Shown: positions 23,601-29,575 of the stretch, piece after piece | How positions within the stretch are numbered: position 1 is the first letter of the stretch | Layout: every line of letters starts with the position of its first letter | NCBI GenBank assembly: GCA_946902875.1 | Contig: OX336343.1 | Location: 2,642,754 to 2,706,753, forward strand | Source: Nematopogon swammerdamellus | Taxonomy: Eukaryota; Arthropoda; Insecta; Lepidoptera; Adelidae | Direction of reading: 5' to 3' | DNA length: 64,000 nucleotides | The notes under the pieces: generated by a model | Seen by the model: the letters and a program-made list of their open reading frames with translations, nothing else | The model's database searches: none | Told to the model about the DNA's origin: nothing | Program-made: the position numbers and the translations under genes

Positions 23601-25531
23601 GTGCTAGATCCATCGTGTTGGTACTCAAACTTTAGGTCTCGGTGAGATCTATCCATCTGTCACATGAACTTTTGTTTTGGTCATAACTCGAGAACCACTG
23701 GTGCTAGATCCATCGTGTTGGTACTCAAACTTTAGGTCTCGGTGAGATCTATCCATCTGTCACATGCACTTTTGTTTTGGTCATAACTCGAGAACCACTG
23801 GTGCTAGACCCATCGTGTTGGTACTCAAACTTCAGGTCTCGGTGAGATCTATCCATCTGTCACATGAACTTTTGTTTTGGTCATAACTCGAGAACCACTG
23901 GTGCTAGACCCATCGTGTTGGTACTCAAACTTTAGGTCTCGGTGAGATCTATCCATCTGTTGCGCGACCATCTCTCGAGACACATGTTAGTTCTTTAGTT
24001 CTTTAGTTCAACAATAACAATGTAAATGTCAACAATGTAAACAGTAACAATGTAAATGTCGTAAATTGTGCTTTTAAATTTAATTCAATTGTTCAAAAGT
24101 TACCAAATGAAAATTTTAATATAGATACCGATCTATAAATAAATAATTAAGTAAATTATTGTTCTGTTTCAAATATATGTTTCTATTACAGACTACACAG
24201 CCTTTCATTTGTTATTTTATTAACCCTTATATAACGAATTCACACCGTCAAACTGACAGAGAGACGCATGGTACATTTTATAAGGCTCTAGCTGCATGGC
24301 TGGTTAGTTTGTTAAAAAAGGCAAAGCCTGGAAAACCTCATTTAACCCTAAAAAAATTAAATATCCAGGTGGGTATGGCTGGTTAGTTTGTTAAAAAAGG
24401 CAAAGCCTGGAAAACCTCATTTTACCGTAAAAAAATTAAATATCGAGGTGGGTACTCATAAATTTTTTATGGTAGGGTAGATTTTCGCGAATTTTTCGCG
24501 AAGTCATATTGCAATATAATTTGTCATATCGTTGGCTAAGTAATTAGCAAATAGTTGTTAATAATATAATAATTTTTTTTTTTGGTTACAAAACTTTTCG
24601 ACTTTCTAACATTATTTTTTTTATTTTGGAAAATTCCAATAACAAATACTCCAATAAGATAATACCAATGTACGAGGTCTTACATATCATTGTTTTGGAA
24701 ATTTGATGTAGATTTATAATAAAGTATCCGAGGTATCACAGAACTTAGAACTATTATCGTGTTTATGCGAAAATCTGCAAATTCGCAAAATTGTGAAAGG
24801 GGCGTTGCCTTTGTTCATTTAAGAGAAAGTTATATTATTCCCTTGATGTAAAGAAGGGTTAAATATTGTTAAATCCGTTTCATCTTTTCATCGCGAATCC
24901 ACACAATGAGCGACTTATTGTATGAATCCCGTTCAAACGTATGGAAGACTGGCGTCACGTGGCTACCTACTCGCTCGGCCAATCACGGCGTTCCATGCGC
25001 CGCTCCCGCCTCAGACTTCACACCCCTTTGGCGGCTACCTCGGTTCTCATACAAACGATGCCGTATTTCGTATCCAGGCTTACTGACTCGTGCTATTCAC
25101 GCAGCTATTGAAGGATTCGAGACTGTACTTGGGGGAAATAATGTAAGCATTATTTAACTGTTGGAAGTAAACTGGTTAATGTTGCAGTAGAAACAGATCT
25201 CTTGACGCATAGAAAAATCACCATTGTCTTTGTTGGTTGAGGTTAATTTTTTCAGTCTAGTATTTATAATACTTAGGGACATGTTGCATTGCAAGTGTCA
25301 AATTCTGCTGTAAAATCAACCTAAAAGTTGATGACACATTGCTATTCCGGTACTGCCGACAGCAACACTCCCCATTCAACAGATTCTTTATGAAAACTAA
25401 GCAGCTGATGTGGCTGGAAGCCAATTAGAAGGCGATAGCGCGAGGTTATCGTGCAAACGACGCCACCGCGTTATTCCCAATGTCACATTCAAAGAAAGTA
25501 GATAGATAAATGTTGACTCACCTCGTGGCAT
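2477..25531 (-). CDS. PDAP1: PDAP1/PP28-family protein (28 kDa heat- and acid-stable phosphoprotein), five coding exons
   Basis: Joining 25522-25531, 20061-20151, 6771-6879, 5283-5410 and 2477-2672 (minus strand) gives 534 nt, 177 residues plus stop, close to the roughly 180 residues of vertebrate PDAP1. All four introns begin GT and end AG, and all phases agree. Visible features in order: basic N terminus [21 protein letters not shown] (residues 1-21), a glutamine/lysine/glutamate stretch, an acidic serine-rich block with many casein-kinase-2-like sites (residues 40-70), the conserved [14 protein letters not shown] (77-90), then a long charged helix [11 protein letters not shown]...[17 protein letters not shown] to the end. 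This is the PP28 (casein kinase substrate phosphoprotein) family. In mammals the protein associates with PDGF-A and is linked to growth and stress responses; the insect role is inferred by homology only. Introns 1 and 2 are long (5.4 and 13.2 kb) and full of transposons. Confidence 0.93.
2773..3226 (+). mobile_element. Second, 5'-truncated copy of the R2-like LINE
   Basis: From GTAGTACTTGTTGAACTTAC onward it repeats 1314-1785 almost exactly. It is about 30 bp shorter near 2911-2925 and has about 10 extra bases near 3084. It carries only the end of the endonuclease region and the 3' UTR. It sits in PDAP1 intron 4 on the opposite strand. Confidence 0.85.
3232..3845 (+). pseudogene. LINE reverse transcriptase C-terminal fragment and 3' end
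   Basis: Broken reading frames give [19 protein letters not shown], then [20 protein letters not shown], then [20 protein letters not shown] before a stop near 3667. This order is the C-terminal thumb/tail region of APE-type LINE proteins. The 3' end has A+T-rich UTR and an (ATTCT)n tail at 3824-3842. At least two frameshifts and stops inactivate it. Confidence 0.8.
3919..4281 (-). mobile_element. SINE S2 copy
   Basis: The T-run and TATGGAAACTGACACGG (complement of the 3' tail) open the copy. The head ends at 4281 with the complement of GTCAGCCTCGGTAGCTCAGT (tRNA box A-like). A 5S-like TGGTGACCG segment lies near 4190-4200. Diverged but full length. 4282-4680 holds no gene that I can see. 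Confidence 0.85.
4685..4870 (+). mobile_element. 3'-end fragment of the CR1/Jockey-type LINE
   Basis: Matches the 3' end of the long LINE (13930-14145), for example GGCCGGCATGGCATTCGCAA and ACCGAATGTCCATGGG..., ending in an A/T-rich tail. It encodes a broken ..FPLQN..W..LP-like segment. After it, 4880-4930 is a short GACGGACA-type simple repeat. Confidence 0.75.
4985..5286 (+). mobile_element. 5'-truncated LINE insertion with 17-bp target duplication across the exon 4 donor
   Basis: AAAAATATTTTACCTAG occurs at 4985-5001 and 5270-5286. Between them is a LINE 3' end coding for [19 protein letters not shown] and [10 protein letters not shown] (RT C terminus), ending ACATAAAAA. The duplicated target includes the last bases of PDAP1 exon 4 and its GT donor. 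A related LINE end occurs at 58110-58320. Confidence 0.85.
5283..5410 (-). CDS. PDAP1: PDAP1 coding exon 4
   Basis: 128 nt; acceptor TATTGCAG (5411-5418), donor GTAAAA (5277-5282). It encodes residues 71-113, including [20 protein letters not shown], the most conserved PP28 segment. A LINE insertion has duplicated this donor and its flanks at 4985-5001 (see findings). Confidence 0.93.
5685..5945 (-). mobile_element. SINE S2 variant with S3-type 5' module, truncated
   Basis: Complement of the S2 tail (GAAACTGACACGGTTGGCTA) and body, then the core CCTACCACCTAGTAATATAA, then CCCTTAGTCGCCTTTTACGA, which belongs to the S3 5' module instead of the S2 tRNA/5S head. Truncated at 5945. The 5411-5684 stretch before it holds only intronic, repeat-like A+T-rich sequence. 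Confidence 0.8.
6262..6634 (-). mobile_element. SINE S2 copy, full length (5S-like head clear)
   Basis: Tail complement TTTATGGAACCTGACACGG at the left; head complement GAGCTACCGAGGCTGAC at the right. The 5S-like segment (complement of TTAAGCAACGCTGAGCGCGG) is at 6568-6588. It shares subfamily-specific changes and 18 bp of upstream sequence with the copy at 29576-29955. Confidence 0.9.
6771..6879 (-). CDS. PDAP1: PDAP1 coding exon 3 (acidic serine block)
   Basis: 109 nt; acceptor TTGTTCAG before 6879, donor GTGTGT after 6771. It encodes residues 34-70: [15 protein letters not shown], a lysine patch, then [16 protein letters not shown]. The dense S-x-x-E/D sites fit the casein kinase substrate region of PP28 proteins. 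Confidence 0.9.
7005..7170 (+). mobile_element. 5' part of a lepidopteran TTTTTAGGTTTCCG-type repeat
   Basis: Begins TTTTTTAGGTTTCCGTATCC, continues GGAAGCCTATTACTAAGCC and a GTCTGTCTGTCC run, then GGCTGTATCTCTTGAACCGT. The same order occurs at 36841, 46550 and, full length, at 55918-56235. Confidence 0.7.
7184..7586 (+). mobile_element. SINE S1 copy, full length
   Basis: The tRNA-like head has box A TGGCCGAGTGG (7191-7201) and box B GGTTCGAATCC (7234-7244), resembling tRNA-Leu/Ser. The body includes GTAGGTCCCTTCCCTTGC-like core and ends CGGATTACATAAAAAAA. About 400 bp. Other copies: 8018-8422, 50590-51016, 54651-55265 and 3' fragments at 20225 and 57877. Confidence 0.9.
7735..7965 (-). mobile_element. 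S3 5' module joined to a different 3' body
   Basis: On the minus strand: GTACTGTGTGGGGTCGGTAC, GAATAGTCCCACTGCATGTCG, AAAAGGCGACTAAGGGATAA (the S3 5' module), then GCGGCCTGCAGACACCCC..., a body not seen on other S3 copies, ending in a (CAA)n tail at 7735-7750. Confidence 0.7.
8018..8422 (-). mobile_element. SINE S1 copy, full length
   Basis: The T-run, then ATGTAATCCGG (tail complement), through to the head complement ending GGCCACCCGCCGC. Box B complement GGATTCGAACC lies near 8360. The core complement CCTACCACCTAGTAAGGGG is at 8232-8250. Confidence 0.9.
8425..8610 (+). pseudogene. Jockey-type LINE RT fragment
   Basis: One frame reads [20 protein letters not shown], then [15 protein letters not shown], a hallmark of the Jockey-clade RT C-terminal region. 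It breaks off near 8570 and runs into the repeat block at 8610. Truncated on both sides. Confidence 0.8.
8610..9160 (+). repeat. Tandemly duplicated A+T-rich repeat (about 245-bp unit), plus orientation
   Basis: Units share AAAAATTGCTCCGTCCGAAA, TATGATATTATATATTAATA, ATTATCTAGGAAAATTTCG and ACTTCTTCAGAAAAAT. A longer inverted copy lies at 18945-19635. No coding potential. Confidence 0.8.
9161..9904. other. Intronic sequence without a gene; 62-bp tandem pair
   Basis: A degenerate tandem pair lies at 9480-9610 (GGTTCTTTTTGGCAT...AATTTATGTGG twice). The rest is unremarkable A+T-rich intron of PDAP1; 9720-9895 is less A+T-rich but has no convincing ORF. Confidence 0.5.
9905..10140 (-). mobile_element. 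LINE 3' end with pentanucleotide tail
   Basis: A run of about 17 AGAAT/ATAGA repeats (9905-9989) is followed by TATTTATTGCTATAATAACA and A+T-rich sequence. On the minus strand this is a LINE 3' UTR ending in (ATTCT)n, like the tail at 3824-3842. 5'-truncated. Confidence 0.6.
10675..11343 (+). pseudogene. LINE ORF2 part 1: APE-type endonuclease
   Basis: 222 codons. Motifs in order: [11 protein letters not shown] (motif I, residues 22-32), LFLTETQIS (catalytic Glu near 51), [20 protein letters not shown] (residues 152-164) and LLDVLLT. The last motif, SSDHC, sits in another frame just after the stop (near 11364), so a frameshift separates it from this ORF. AP endonuclease-type domain that nicks target DNA in LINE integration. 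Confidence 0.85.
11553..13409 (+). pseudogene. LINE ORF2 part 2: reverse transcriptase
   Basis: 618 codons. RT motifs: [14 protein letters not shown] (motif 1), [44 protein letters not shown] (motif A), [19 protein letters not shown] (motif B) and [10 protein letters not shown] (motif C, near 12705-12734). The catalytic box is YTDD instead of YADD, while the related inverted copy has YADD; both aspartates are kept. The ORF breaks near 13409, and the C-terminal piece continues in another frame. Confidence 0.88.
13860..14145 (+). pseudogene. LINE ORF2 part 3: C-terminal tail
   Basis: In a shifted frame: [20 protein letters not shown] then [10 protein letters not shown], the conserved C-terminal end of this LINE type. 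The stretch between (13410-13860) is partly GC-rich and holds no other clear domain. The same 3' end recurs as fragments at 4685, 22320, 33780 and 47758. Confidence 0.75.
14173..14600 (+). other. No recognised gene; short open stretch ending at a possible splice donor
   Basis: From 14429 one frame is open ([20 protein letters not shown]..., GGDINIQ) to CAG|GTAGGA at 14560. The composition is protein-like, but there is no acceptor and no recognised family, and the frame simply runs into the minisatellite. I would not call it a gene on this evidence. Confidence 0.2.
14605..15055. repeat. Minisatellite, about 105-bp unit, 4 to 4.5 copies
   Basis: Units contain AATCCCGACGC, CAGAAGGAGTCCGACACTGC, CGTTCCCCCGACGCCA, CCAGACGCAGTCCGACATC and TAAGCGAGC. 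The first three are well conserved; later ones diverge and shorten. ORFs on both strands here follow from the repeat, not from a gene. Confidence 0.85.
15380..17150 (-). pseudogene. Deleted inverted copy of the CR1/Jockey-type LINE
   Basis: On the minus strand, from 17150 down: endonuclease region with [12 protein letters not shown] (near 16990), SDHCSV (near 16765), the linker, [29 protein letters not shown], then a deletion to [14 protein letters not shown] (15655) and [12 protein letters not shown] (near 15490). A microsatellite-like TA run interrupts it at 17015-17027. It keeps the YADD box but has lost palm sequence between motif 2 and motif A and everything after motif C. Related to, but diverged from, the 10152-14162 copy. 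Confidence 0.88.
17330..17490. mobile_element. Foldback MITE with about 60-bp inverted arms
   Basis: Left arm AAAACCGCCTTCACAAATG...AGAGTTGAAGGCGGT and right arm ACCGCCTTCAACTCTAG...ATTTTTGAAGGCGGTTTT pair almost completely, leaving a short loop (about 17401-17426). Too short to code for protein. Confidence 0.8.
17491..18485. other. Intronic A+T-rich sequence without a gene
   Basis: I see no gene. The part near 17660-17710 is GC-rich (GGCGGGAGGACGGCGC...), and 18180-18480 is very A+T-rich with ATTATTATTATC-like runs. Confidence 0.5.
18486..18830. other. CpG-rich island-like stretch in PDAP1 intron 2
   Basis: Strong rise in CG dinucleotides (GGCGGGCGGAATAGCGAGCG, CGACGACGCTCGCG, GCGCGCGGGCGGGC). 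ORFs on both strands are composition-driven. It may be a cryptic promoter or repeat 5' end; no motif decides. Confidence 0.4.
18945..19635 (-). repeat. Inverted copy of the 245-bp tandem repeat
   Basis: Complement of the block at 8610-9160, with about two and a half units (TTTCGGACGGAGCAATTTTT at 19203 and 19475). It ends at the same sequence as the other copy (TTTCAGCGACAGAGGAATTA). After it, 19640-19960 reads [20 protein letters not shown] in one frame, reminiscent of a Jockey-type RT tail, but this is weak. Confidence 0.75.
20061..20151 (-). CDS. PDAP1: PDAP1 coding exon 2
   Basis: 91 nt; acceptor TTTCAG at 20152-20157, donor GTCAGT at 20055-20060. It encodes residues 4-34 ([20 protein letters not shown]...), matching the basic N-terminal part of PDAP1 (GHKGRxRxYTSPEE in vertebrates). 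Confidence 0.92.
20225..20332 (+). mobile_element. SINE S1 3' fragment
   Basis: GGTATGGCACATACCTCCTC, GGTGATATTGGCTGGTCGG and GGATTACATAAAAAAAAAA match the S1 3' end. 5'-truncated. Confidence 0.85.
20380..20695 (+). mobile_element. S3 element copy
   Basis: AAAAAGAATAGCCCCACTGC opens the S3 5' module (its first bases are missing), then AAAGGCGACTAAGGGTAAAG, ACAAGATGCCGTGCTAAAGG, and the body to CCCGATTGTCGGGATTCAGC. It ends in a (GTAT)n tail near 20675-20690. Confidence 0.8.
20721..21408. mobile_element. piggyBac-type non-autonomous element with TTAA target duplication
   Basis: TTAA (20721-20724) then CCCTTTGAGTC; the right end is GACTCGAAGGG (21394-21404) then TTAA (21405-21408). A subterminal repeat CTTGGCTCCCA / TGGGAGCCAAG is inverted on both sides, and GGAGCGCGCGCTCC occurs twice at the right. 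The 680 bp carry no transposase. TTAA with a CCC(T)-initial inverted repeat is the piggyBac signature. Confidence 0.85.
21409..21884. other. Intronic sequence without a recognised gene
   Basis: TTAACCGGTTG occurs twice (near 21462 and 21503). Around 21540-21600 the sequence GTTCAGTGCTCTTTCAGTGA looks promoter-like (arthropod initiator TCAGT), but no coding exon follows. Confidence 0.35.
21885..22083 (+). mobile_element. SINE S2 3' part
   Basis: Starts at GGTTGGTACCACCGCACTG in the core and runs through to GTGTCAGTTTCCATAAAAAA. The head is missing. Confidence 0.85.
22120..22215 (+). mobile_element. Fragment of the foldback MITE seen at 57630-57856
   Basis: AGTGGTATGGGTGAATGTTT, then TTAACCCTAACCTAATGTTG, GAGGCGGCGCATGTCGTTTT follows the order of 57700-57800. 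Confidence 0.65.
22318..22445 (-). mobile_element. CR1/Jockey-type LINE 3'-end fragment
   Basis: Complement of the 13990-14140 region: GCCACCCATAAGGTGTCTAA, TTCGGTCGCATGTGGGGGTT and GCCGGCCTGACAGGTGCC. Confidence 0.75.
22450..22587 (+). promoter_or_regulatory. CpG-rich promoter/5' UTR of the THAP gene
   Basis: Abrupt CpG-rich segment (GCGCGTCGGCGCACACGCGC, CCGTCCGCCGCTCAGGCGGA) directly upstream of the THAP start codon. No TATA box is evident. The promoter role is inferred from position and composition. Confidence 0.45.
22588..22667 (+). CDS. THAP zinc-finger protein, first coding exon
   Basis: ATG at 22588 (context CAAAATG) opens [19 protein letters not shown] and TDGVTFHE, then donor GTAAGT at 22668. 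Met-Pro-x-Cys-x4-Cys followed by a GV-T/S-FH motif is the start of the THAP domain (C2CH zinc-binding, DNA-binding); the remaining ligands (second Cys and His) and the conserved Trp should lie in the next exon. It is too short for ORF calling. It lies inside PDAP1 intron 1 on the opposite strand. I could not find the next exon: no clean AG-(A/G)TTYCC continuation is visible downstream, so the gene may be broken, or continue after a long intron. THAP domains occur in cellular regulators and in P-element-type transposases; one exon cannot tell these apart. Confidence 0.72.
23030..23985 (+). mobile_element. Satellite-bearing element (117-bp units), plus orientation
   Basis: A terminal part rich in GCTAAATGCTAAGC (23040-23300) precedes about 5 tandem units (23345-23985) containing GTTTTGGTCATAACTCGAGA, ACCCATCGTGTTGGTACTCA and GGTGAGATCTATCCATCTGTC. 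The same terminal part and units occur in reverse at 47990-48660, so this is one mobile family. Confidence 0.75.
24298..24456. repeat. 79-bp tandem duplication
   Basis: GGCTGGTTAGTTTGTTAAAA...AAATATC(C/G)AGGTGGGTA occurs twice head to tail with few differences. Confidence 0.85.
24457..25515. other. PDAP1 intron 1, no gene seen
   Basis: Unique-looking A+T-rich sequence. 24940-25070 is less A+T-rich (GGCCAATCACGG motif) with an 83-codon ORF of no recognisable family. Confidence 0.4.
25522..25531 (-). CDS. PDAP1: PDAP1 coding exon 1 (10-nt start exon)
   Basis: Reads ATGCCACGAG, then donor GTGAGT (intron at 25516-25521). It encodes M-P-R and the first base of Gly4; exon 2 supplies GA to complete GGA. 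The start context CACAATG suits initiation. The match to the family's N terminus (Met-Pro-Lys/Arg-Gly) and the exact phase fit identify this exon, which is too short for ORF calling. Confidence 0.85.
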
Positions 25532-25720
25532 TGTGATTGGAGAGAAAACCGACTGGGCGACAAAACGGCGGTAAAACTAGGAGACCTAAAGCTAGAATTT
25601 CGTAATTTATTACTAAATTTTCTTTATTTTGCACAAGTTTTGCGTTGGTCGCTCAGTTGACGTATCTCGCTCGCCTCGCCTTCATTCAGTGTTGCTAGCT
25701 GCTGTTTGCAGTTTCACAAA
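25532..25720 (-). promoter_or_regulatory. PDAP1 5' UTR and promoter region
   Basis: Upstream of the start codon on the minus strand the sequence is moderately CpG-rich (25540-25580 and 25640-25690) and includes a TGACGTA-like element near 25657. Transcription start inferred; no TATA box seen. Confidence 0.4.
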
Positions 25721-27150
25721 TCCACTAAATTCTATAAAAGTATTCCGAACTATAAAATGTTCTCACAACAGTTCGAACCATTTTATTCTAGATAATTGAG
25801 TAATATAGATAGACAGCTAATTGACGATATTGAATTAGATAAATTTTGTCTTATCCACGATGAGAAAGAGAATCCAAGCACACTAAAACGGCATTATCCT
25901 AAAATTTTGTGGTAAAATATTAAAGTTGAAAACACTGCTGCATTCTTTTTTTTAGTTATCACTTGGATGCCAGGTTCAATTTCCAGGGCTGCCATTCATT
26001 AAAGTTATTATTTAATACGTGTTGAAGCAGGAACACAACACAACACAATGTTTTTCTATATTATGTAGGTAGGTATGTGTAATCTAAATACATGGAATTA
26101 TTCCATTGGAACAATAATTTTATGCTTGATTTTTGTGGCAATACTGGAAATACGTTGAGTTAAGGTCCGACAAGAAAAATACAAGAATATTGTATGAAAT
26201 TATTGAAACGTTTTAATATCTTCTATCTACAGCAGAAACCAAACTTAAATGCGGCTGTGAGATGCGCTCGTGTGTCTGCGCAAAAGACGATTATTAGGGC
26301 AGAGGGGGGGAGGGCGGAAGGTGTGCAAAGGGGGTACCGGCGCACCCTACCGCGCTCCCCCGCGTTGCTAGGATGCGACCGCGCGCCGTCGCGGTCGCCG
26401 TTCGCGTCCTGTCGCCCGCGCACGCCCCCCTCTCATCTGTGCGTGCGCCATTGTACAGTCACTCACTATTTATTTGTCTCTTCCGTAGTGTCGCGGTAGA
26501 TTTTCTACTAATGGTGGTTTCACACATGGTTATTCGTATTCGTGATTGTTGCAAACATTTTAGTTTTATCTCACTCTAACCAAGCCATTAAAAGGAGACG
26601 AAACGGAAATGTTTATCAAATATATGTGTACATACAGCTATATGTGGTGCTAGCATGATAAATGTTTATTGACGAAGTGCGTTTACCGGGGTCGCCCGAA
26701 CGACACCAACACGTCGTCAGTTCAAACCGGTTTTAACCATGATCGATACATCGGTGTGCAAAAACATAATATAATACAGTAATATATAATAATACAGTAA
26801 TATATAAAAATAATATACAGCAAGACTCTTTTTCTTTACCTACAAATGATAATGTAAAATAATTTTATAAATTTTCTGGCAAAATATTCGATTGTATATT
26901 TTATTTGACTATACATGCGCAGTCAAGCGGCCGAACTTCAGGCCAATACGCATTTAAGTTTGGTTTCCACTGTACTCATCCATCACATAGTCTTCTCAAG
27001 TCGGGTTTTCTCTGGATTGAAGCACATTAACTTGCAACACTAGTTTACATTAGTAGGTAAGTTTGTATTATATCGCTCTAATATTTTTTTTATCAACAGA
27101 CCACTATTACAACGTGTTGCCACAAACAAAAAGTGTGTTCTGTGGTAGAG
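25721..27150. other. Upstream region with a GC-rich block; no gene recognised
   Basis: 26290-26450 is strongly GC/CpG-rich (GCGACCGCGCGCCGTCGCGG), giving overlapping composition-driven ORFs. The remainder is A+T-rich. I see no recognisable coding exon. Confidence 0.4.
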
Positions 27151-27159
27151 AGCGTTCCA

Positions 27160-27400
27160 TATAAATCTTATCTTCGCCGTTATGTTGGCTCCACTGTCTA
27201 TCTGTCAAAACAGCGTTGAGGGTTGCTACGTGTACACATTTACCCGTAATTATCAGTATTTACCGTATTTATTATACGGTAAATACCTATTACATTATTA
27301 GGTAATATAATCTTCACAATCTGGCAACAGGAATTTAAGCACTGACAGTGACACTGGCAGTGGAGCCAACATAACGGCGAAGGGAAGATTTAGTGGGAGC
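27160..27400. mobile_element. Short inverted-repeat element (about 34-bp arms)
   Basis: TTCGCCGTTATGTTGGCTCC (27172-27191) pairs with GGAGCCAACATAACGGCGAA (27363-27382), with partial pairing outward (AAATCTTA / GGGAAGATT). The interior is A+T-rich. Probably a MITE. Confidence 0.6.
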
Positions 27401-27574
27401 CAGGAACGCTCTTTAATGACCATGTAATGACTTAATATGGCGCCAAGATTTAGAAGTTGAAGCAGGAGTCTACCATGGAGTTTATTTACCTGGGTCCTGC
27501 CTGGGGAACACGATGTAGGAAAGTTTACTTTCCACTTTCGAGTATGGGTACATCCACAGAACATTGAATAGCGC

Positions 27575-27765
27575 GCGTCTTTTTTTACGATATAAAAAAC
27601 CTAATCAATCACCCATCAAACGTGAAGTGCGCGTATTTCACCATAATCTATGGCTTTTTATATCATAAAAAAATTGATATGGGAACATGATCAGTATCTG
27701 ATACGTACACATACACCCCTTAGCGTAGCATTAGGTACCTACTATTGAAAGACCATAATATATAT
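27575..27765 (-). mobile_element. MITE copy (family of 38838-39060 and 61255-61450)
   Basis: GCGCGTATTTCACCATAATC, TTGATATGGGAACATGATCA, GTATCTGATACGTACACATA, CACCCCTTAGCGTA match the complement of that family, and the flank CTACTATTGAAAGA is shared too. Confidence 0.75.
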
Positions 27766-27837
27766 CATCATCAATCATGATCATCATCATACTAATCATC
27801 ATCATCATCATATCATCATCATCATACTAATAATAAA

Positions 27838-28204
27838 TCTGTAAGGTATGGTCATGGAGTAAGTTACTTTGTTCTAAGAGATATAGCGTTTGTAGACTTT
27901 ATGTATGATACTAAAACTAAATTGACGATTTTTAGAAATATTTTCTGTATGTATGTATGCATGTATCCATCCATAACTCTTAAACCGATCATCCGAATTC
28001 TATGAAACTTTGTACAAGCACATTTAACTATATGGGACACAGGATAGGCTAAATAAAATCCAGTTCCGGTTACGCTAAGATGTGGCTCTCATACAAGCCG
28101 AATTATTCCGCGCGCCGAAATAAAGGTACGGTAGCGGGCTTACTTACTTTCTTCTTTTTAAATGCGAATTTCACGCGAACGAAGCCGCAGGCAAAAGCTA
28201 GTGT
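27838..28204 (+). mobile_element. Helitron-like (Lep1-type) non-autonomous element
   Basis: GGTATGGTCATGGAGTAAGT, TGTATGATACTAAAACTAAA, CATAACTCTTAAACCGATCA, GGACACAGGATAGGCTAAAT, and the end CGAAGCCGCAGGCAAAAGCTAGT-type terminus at 28180-28202. The ...CTAGT end preceded by a small GC hairpin is the known lepidopteran Helitron-like 3' end. Related pieces: 35245-35555, 51230-51540, 52180-52300 and 53745-53803. Confidence 0.7.
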
Positions 28205-28478
28205 ATTATACGATAAATAAGTGGGCCAACTTAGTATTCACTCAGACAGACCTACCTGCCTGTGTGCAATCAATCAGTAATCGCAGTTACCTACTGGGTA
28301 ACTTGTAATTAATTACTCTCTGGGTCCCTAATTTGGGGCAATAATAATTAGTAGGTAGTTAAGTAATTATTAATTATCTGTAATCATGGAATTTATCTGG
28401 GGTGCAATCGATGCTGTTTCTAAAAAAAAATTGTGGATACAAATATTTTCATTAGGTAAATACTCGGTGTAGGCTTTT

Positions 28479-28838
28479 GTCAGCCTCGGTAGCTCAGTGG
28501 TGCGGTCGATCGACTGTCGATCGAGATCAGAAGCACACCTGGGCGTTGGAGGCTGACCGTGGTTCGGATTCCACGTAAAACTGTAGGCCCCTTCCTTCCT
28601 TCTTACCTTACTAGGTGGTAGGGTATAACTCGCCCGGGTTGGTACCACCGCACTGAATGAAACATCGGTCGAAACGGCTATGAAAATAGTTCGTCTTTTA
28701 CGTCCAGTTCAGTGTAGCCGGCACGACCGAAGGAAAGCATTGACATGGCAACTATTTCACCAAGGTGTTATCGGCTGACATCACGGGTGCAGTAGGTAGG
28801 TGATGTTGATGTAGCAAAGCGTGTCAGTTTCCATTAAA
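28479..28838 (+). mobile_element. SINE S2 copy (5S-like segment deleted)
   Basis: Head GTCAGCCTCGGTAGCTCAGT; AAGCACACCTGGGCG then directly TTGGAGGCTGACCGTGGTTC, so the TTGGATGGGTGACCG part is missing. Core and tail are complete, ending GTGTCAGTTTCCATTAAAAA. Confidence 0.88.
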
Positions 28839-28879
28839 AAAATATGTGTAGGTACAGTACTCAAATACAACTCTCACTG

Positions 28880-29060
28880 CACTGCATCTCTCTCCGTGCA
28901 TGTCGTAAAAGGCGCCTCAGGAGTATGCCGACTGAAGGGCTAGCCACCTATCACCTTTAGCACGGTCCTTCCACCTAGTCATATCTTCGTGCCTTAACAG
29001 GACAAATTCAAGCCTAATGTATGTACTACCATACGAATGATGAATAAAGAATAAAAGAGA
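28880..29060 (+). mobile_element. S3 fragment followed by a LINE 3' end
   Basis: CACTGCATCTCTCTCCGTGC, GTCGTAAAAGGCG and CACGGTCCTTCCACCTAGTC are S3-like (to 29000). Then AATTCAAGCCTAATGTATG...GAATAAAGAATAAAAGAG is a LINE 3' end also present in reverse at 47365-47420. Confidence 0.65.
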
Positions 29061-29348
29061 AAGAACACCCTTCTTGATGTATTTATCATTTTGTAATAAT
29101 GCTGATGGTGAAAACATATTCGAACATGTGCTATGAAAACTAACGGAGTTTACGCGTGTAAAAAATTATATTGAATTGTTAATTTATTTTTGAACGGCTT
29201 GAATGGGCCGGTTTTATCATAAAGGCAAACATACATAAGAAAAACGTATTATCATGTTCGTAATAACAGTTTGGTCCCGTTTTCGGTAGGCACTGCAAAA
29301 ACATCGACGTGTGTGTGTAAGTATGTGGGGTAACTTAACTTACTTATC

Positions 29349-29423
29349 TTGTACCGTGTGGGGTCGGTACTTAAAAAGAATAGCCCCACTGCATCTCTCC
29401 CCGTCGCATGTCGTAAAAGTCGA
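29349..29423 (+). mobile_element. S3 5' module upstream of a complete S2
   Basis: GTACCGTGTGGGGTCGGTAC, TTAAAAAGAATAGCCCCACTG, GTCGTAAAAGTCGAC; interrupted at 29424 by a small insertion, and resumed at 29556 (TAAGGGATAAGAAAATTC) directly before the S2 head. Confidence 0.75.
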
Positions 29424-29555
29424 CCAACACGAGTTTAGAGTTAAATAGCGAGTTATGGATTTAAACGCGGTTCAAACGCGGTTCCCACATACAACGGGTG
29501 CTAGTTTAACGAGTTAAACTGGTTTACAGTTAAATTCGTGTTGGTGCAAGTGGGC
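29424..29555. mobile_element. Small inverted-repeat insertion, empty site visible at 6634-6665
   Basis: Ends CCAACACGAGTTTA and TAAATTCGTGTTGG (inverted). The paralogous sequence at 6634-6665 (minus strand) reads AAAGTCGACTAAGGGATAAG without these 131 bp. Confidence 0.65.
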
Positions 29556-29575
29556 CTAAGGGATAAGAAAATTCG

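Noticed and set aside
26194..26499. 101-codon frame in a CpG-rich block
   Set aside because: Composition-driven; more likely a regulatory or repeat-derived GC-rich stretch upstream of PDAP1.
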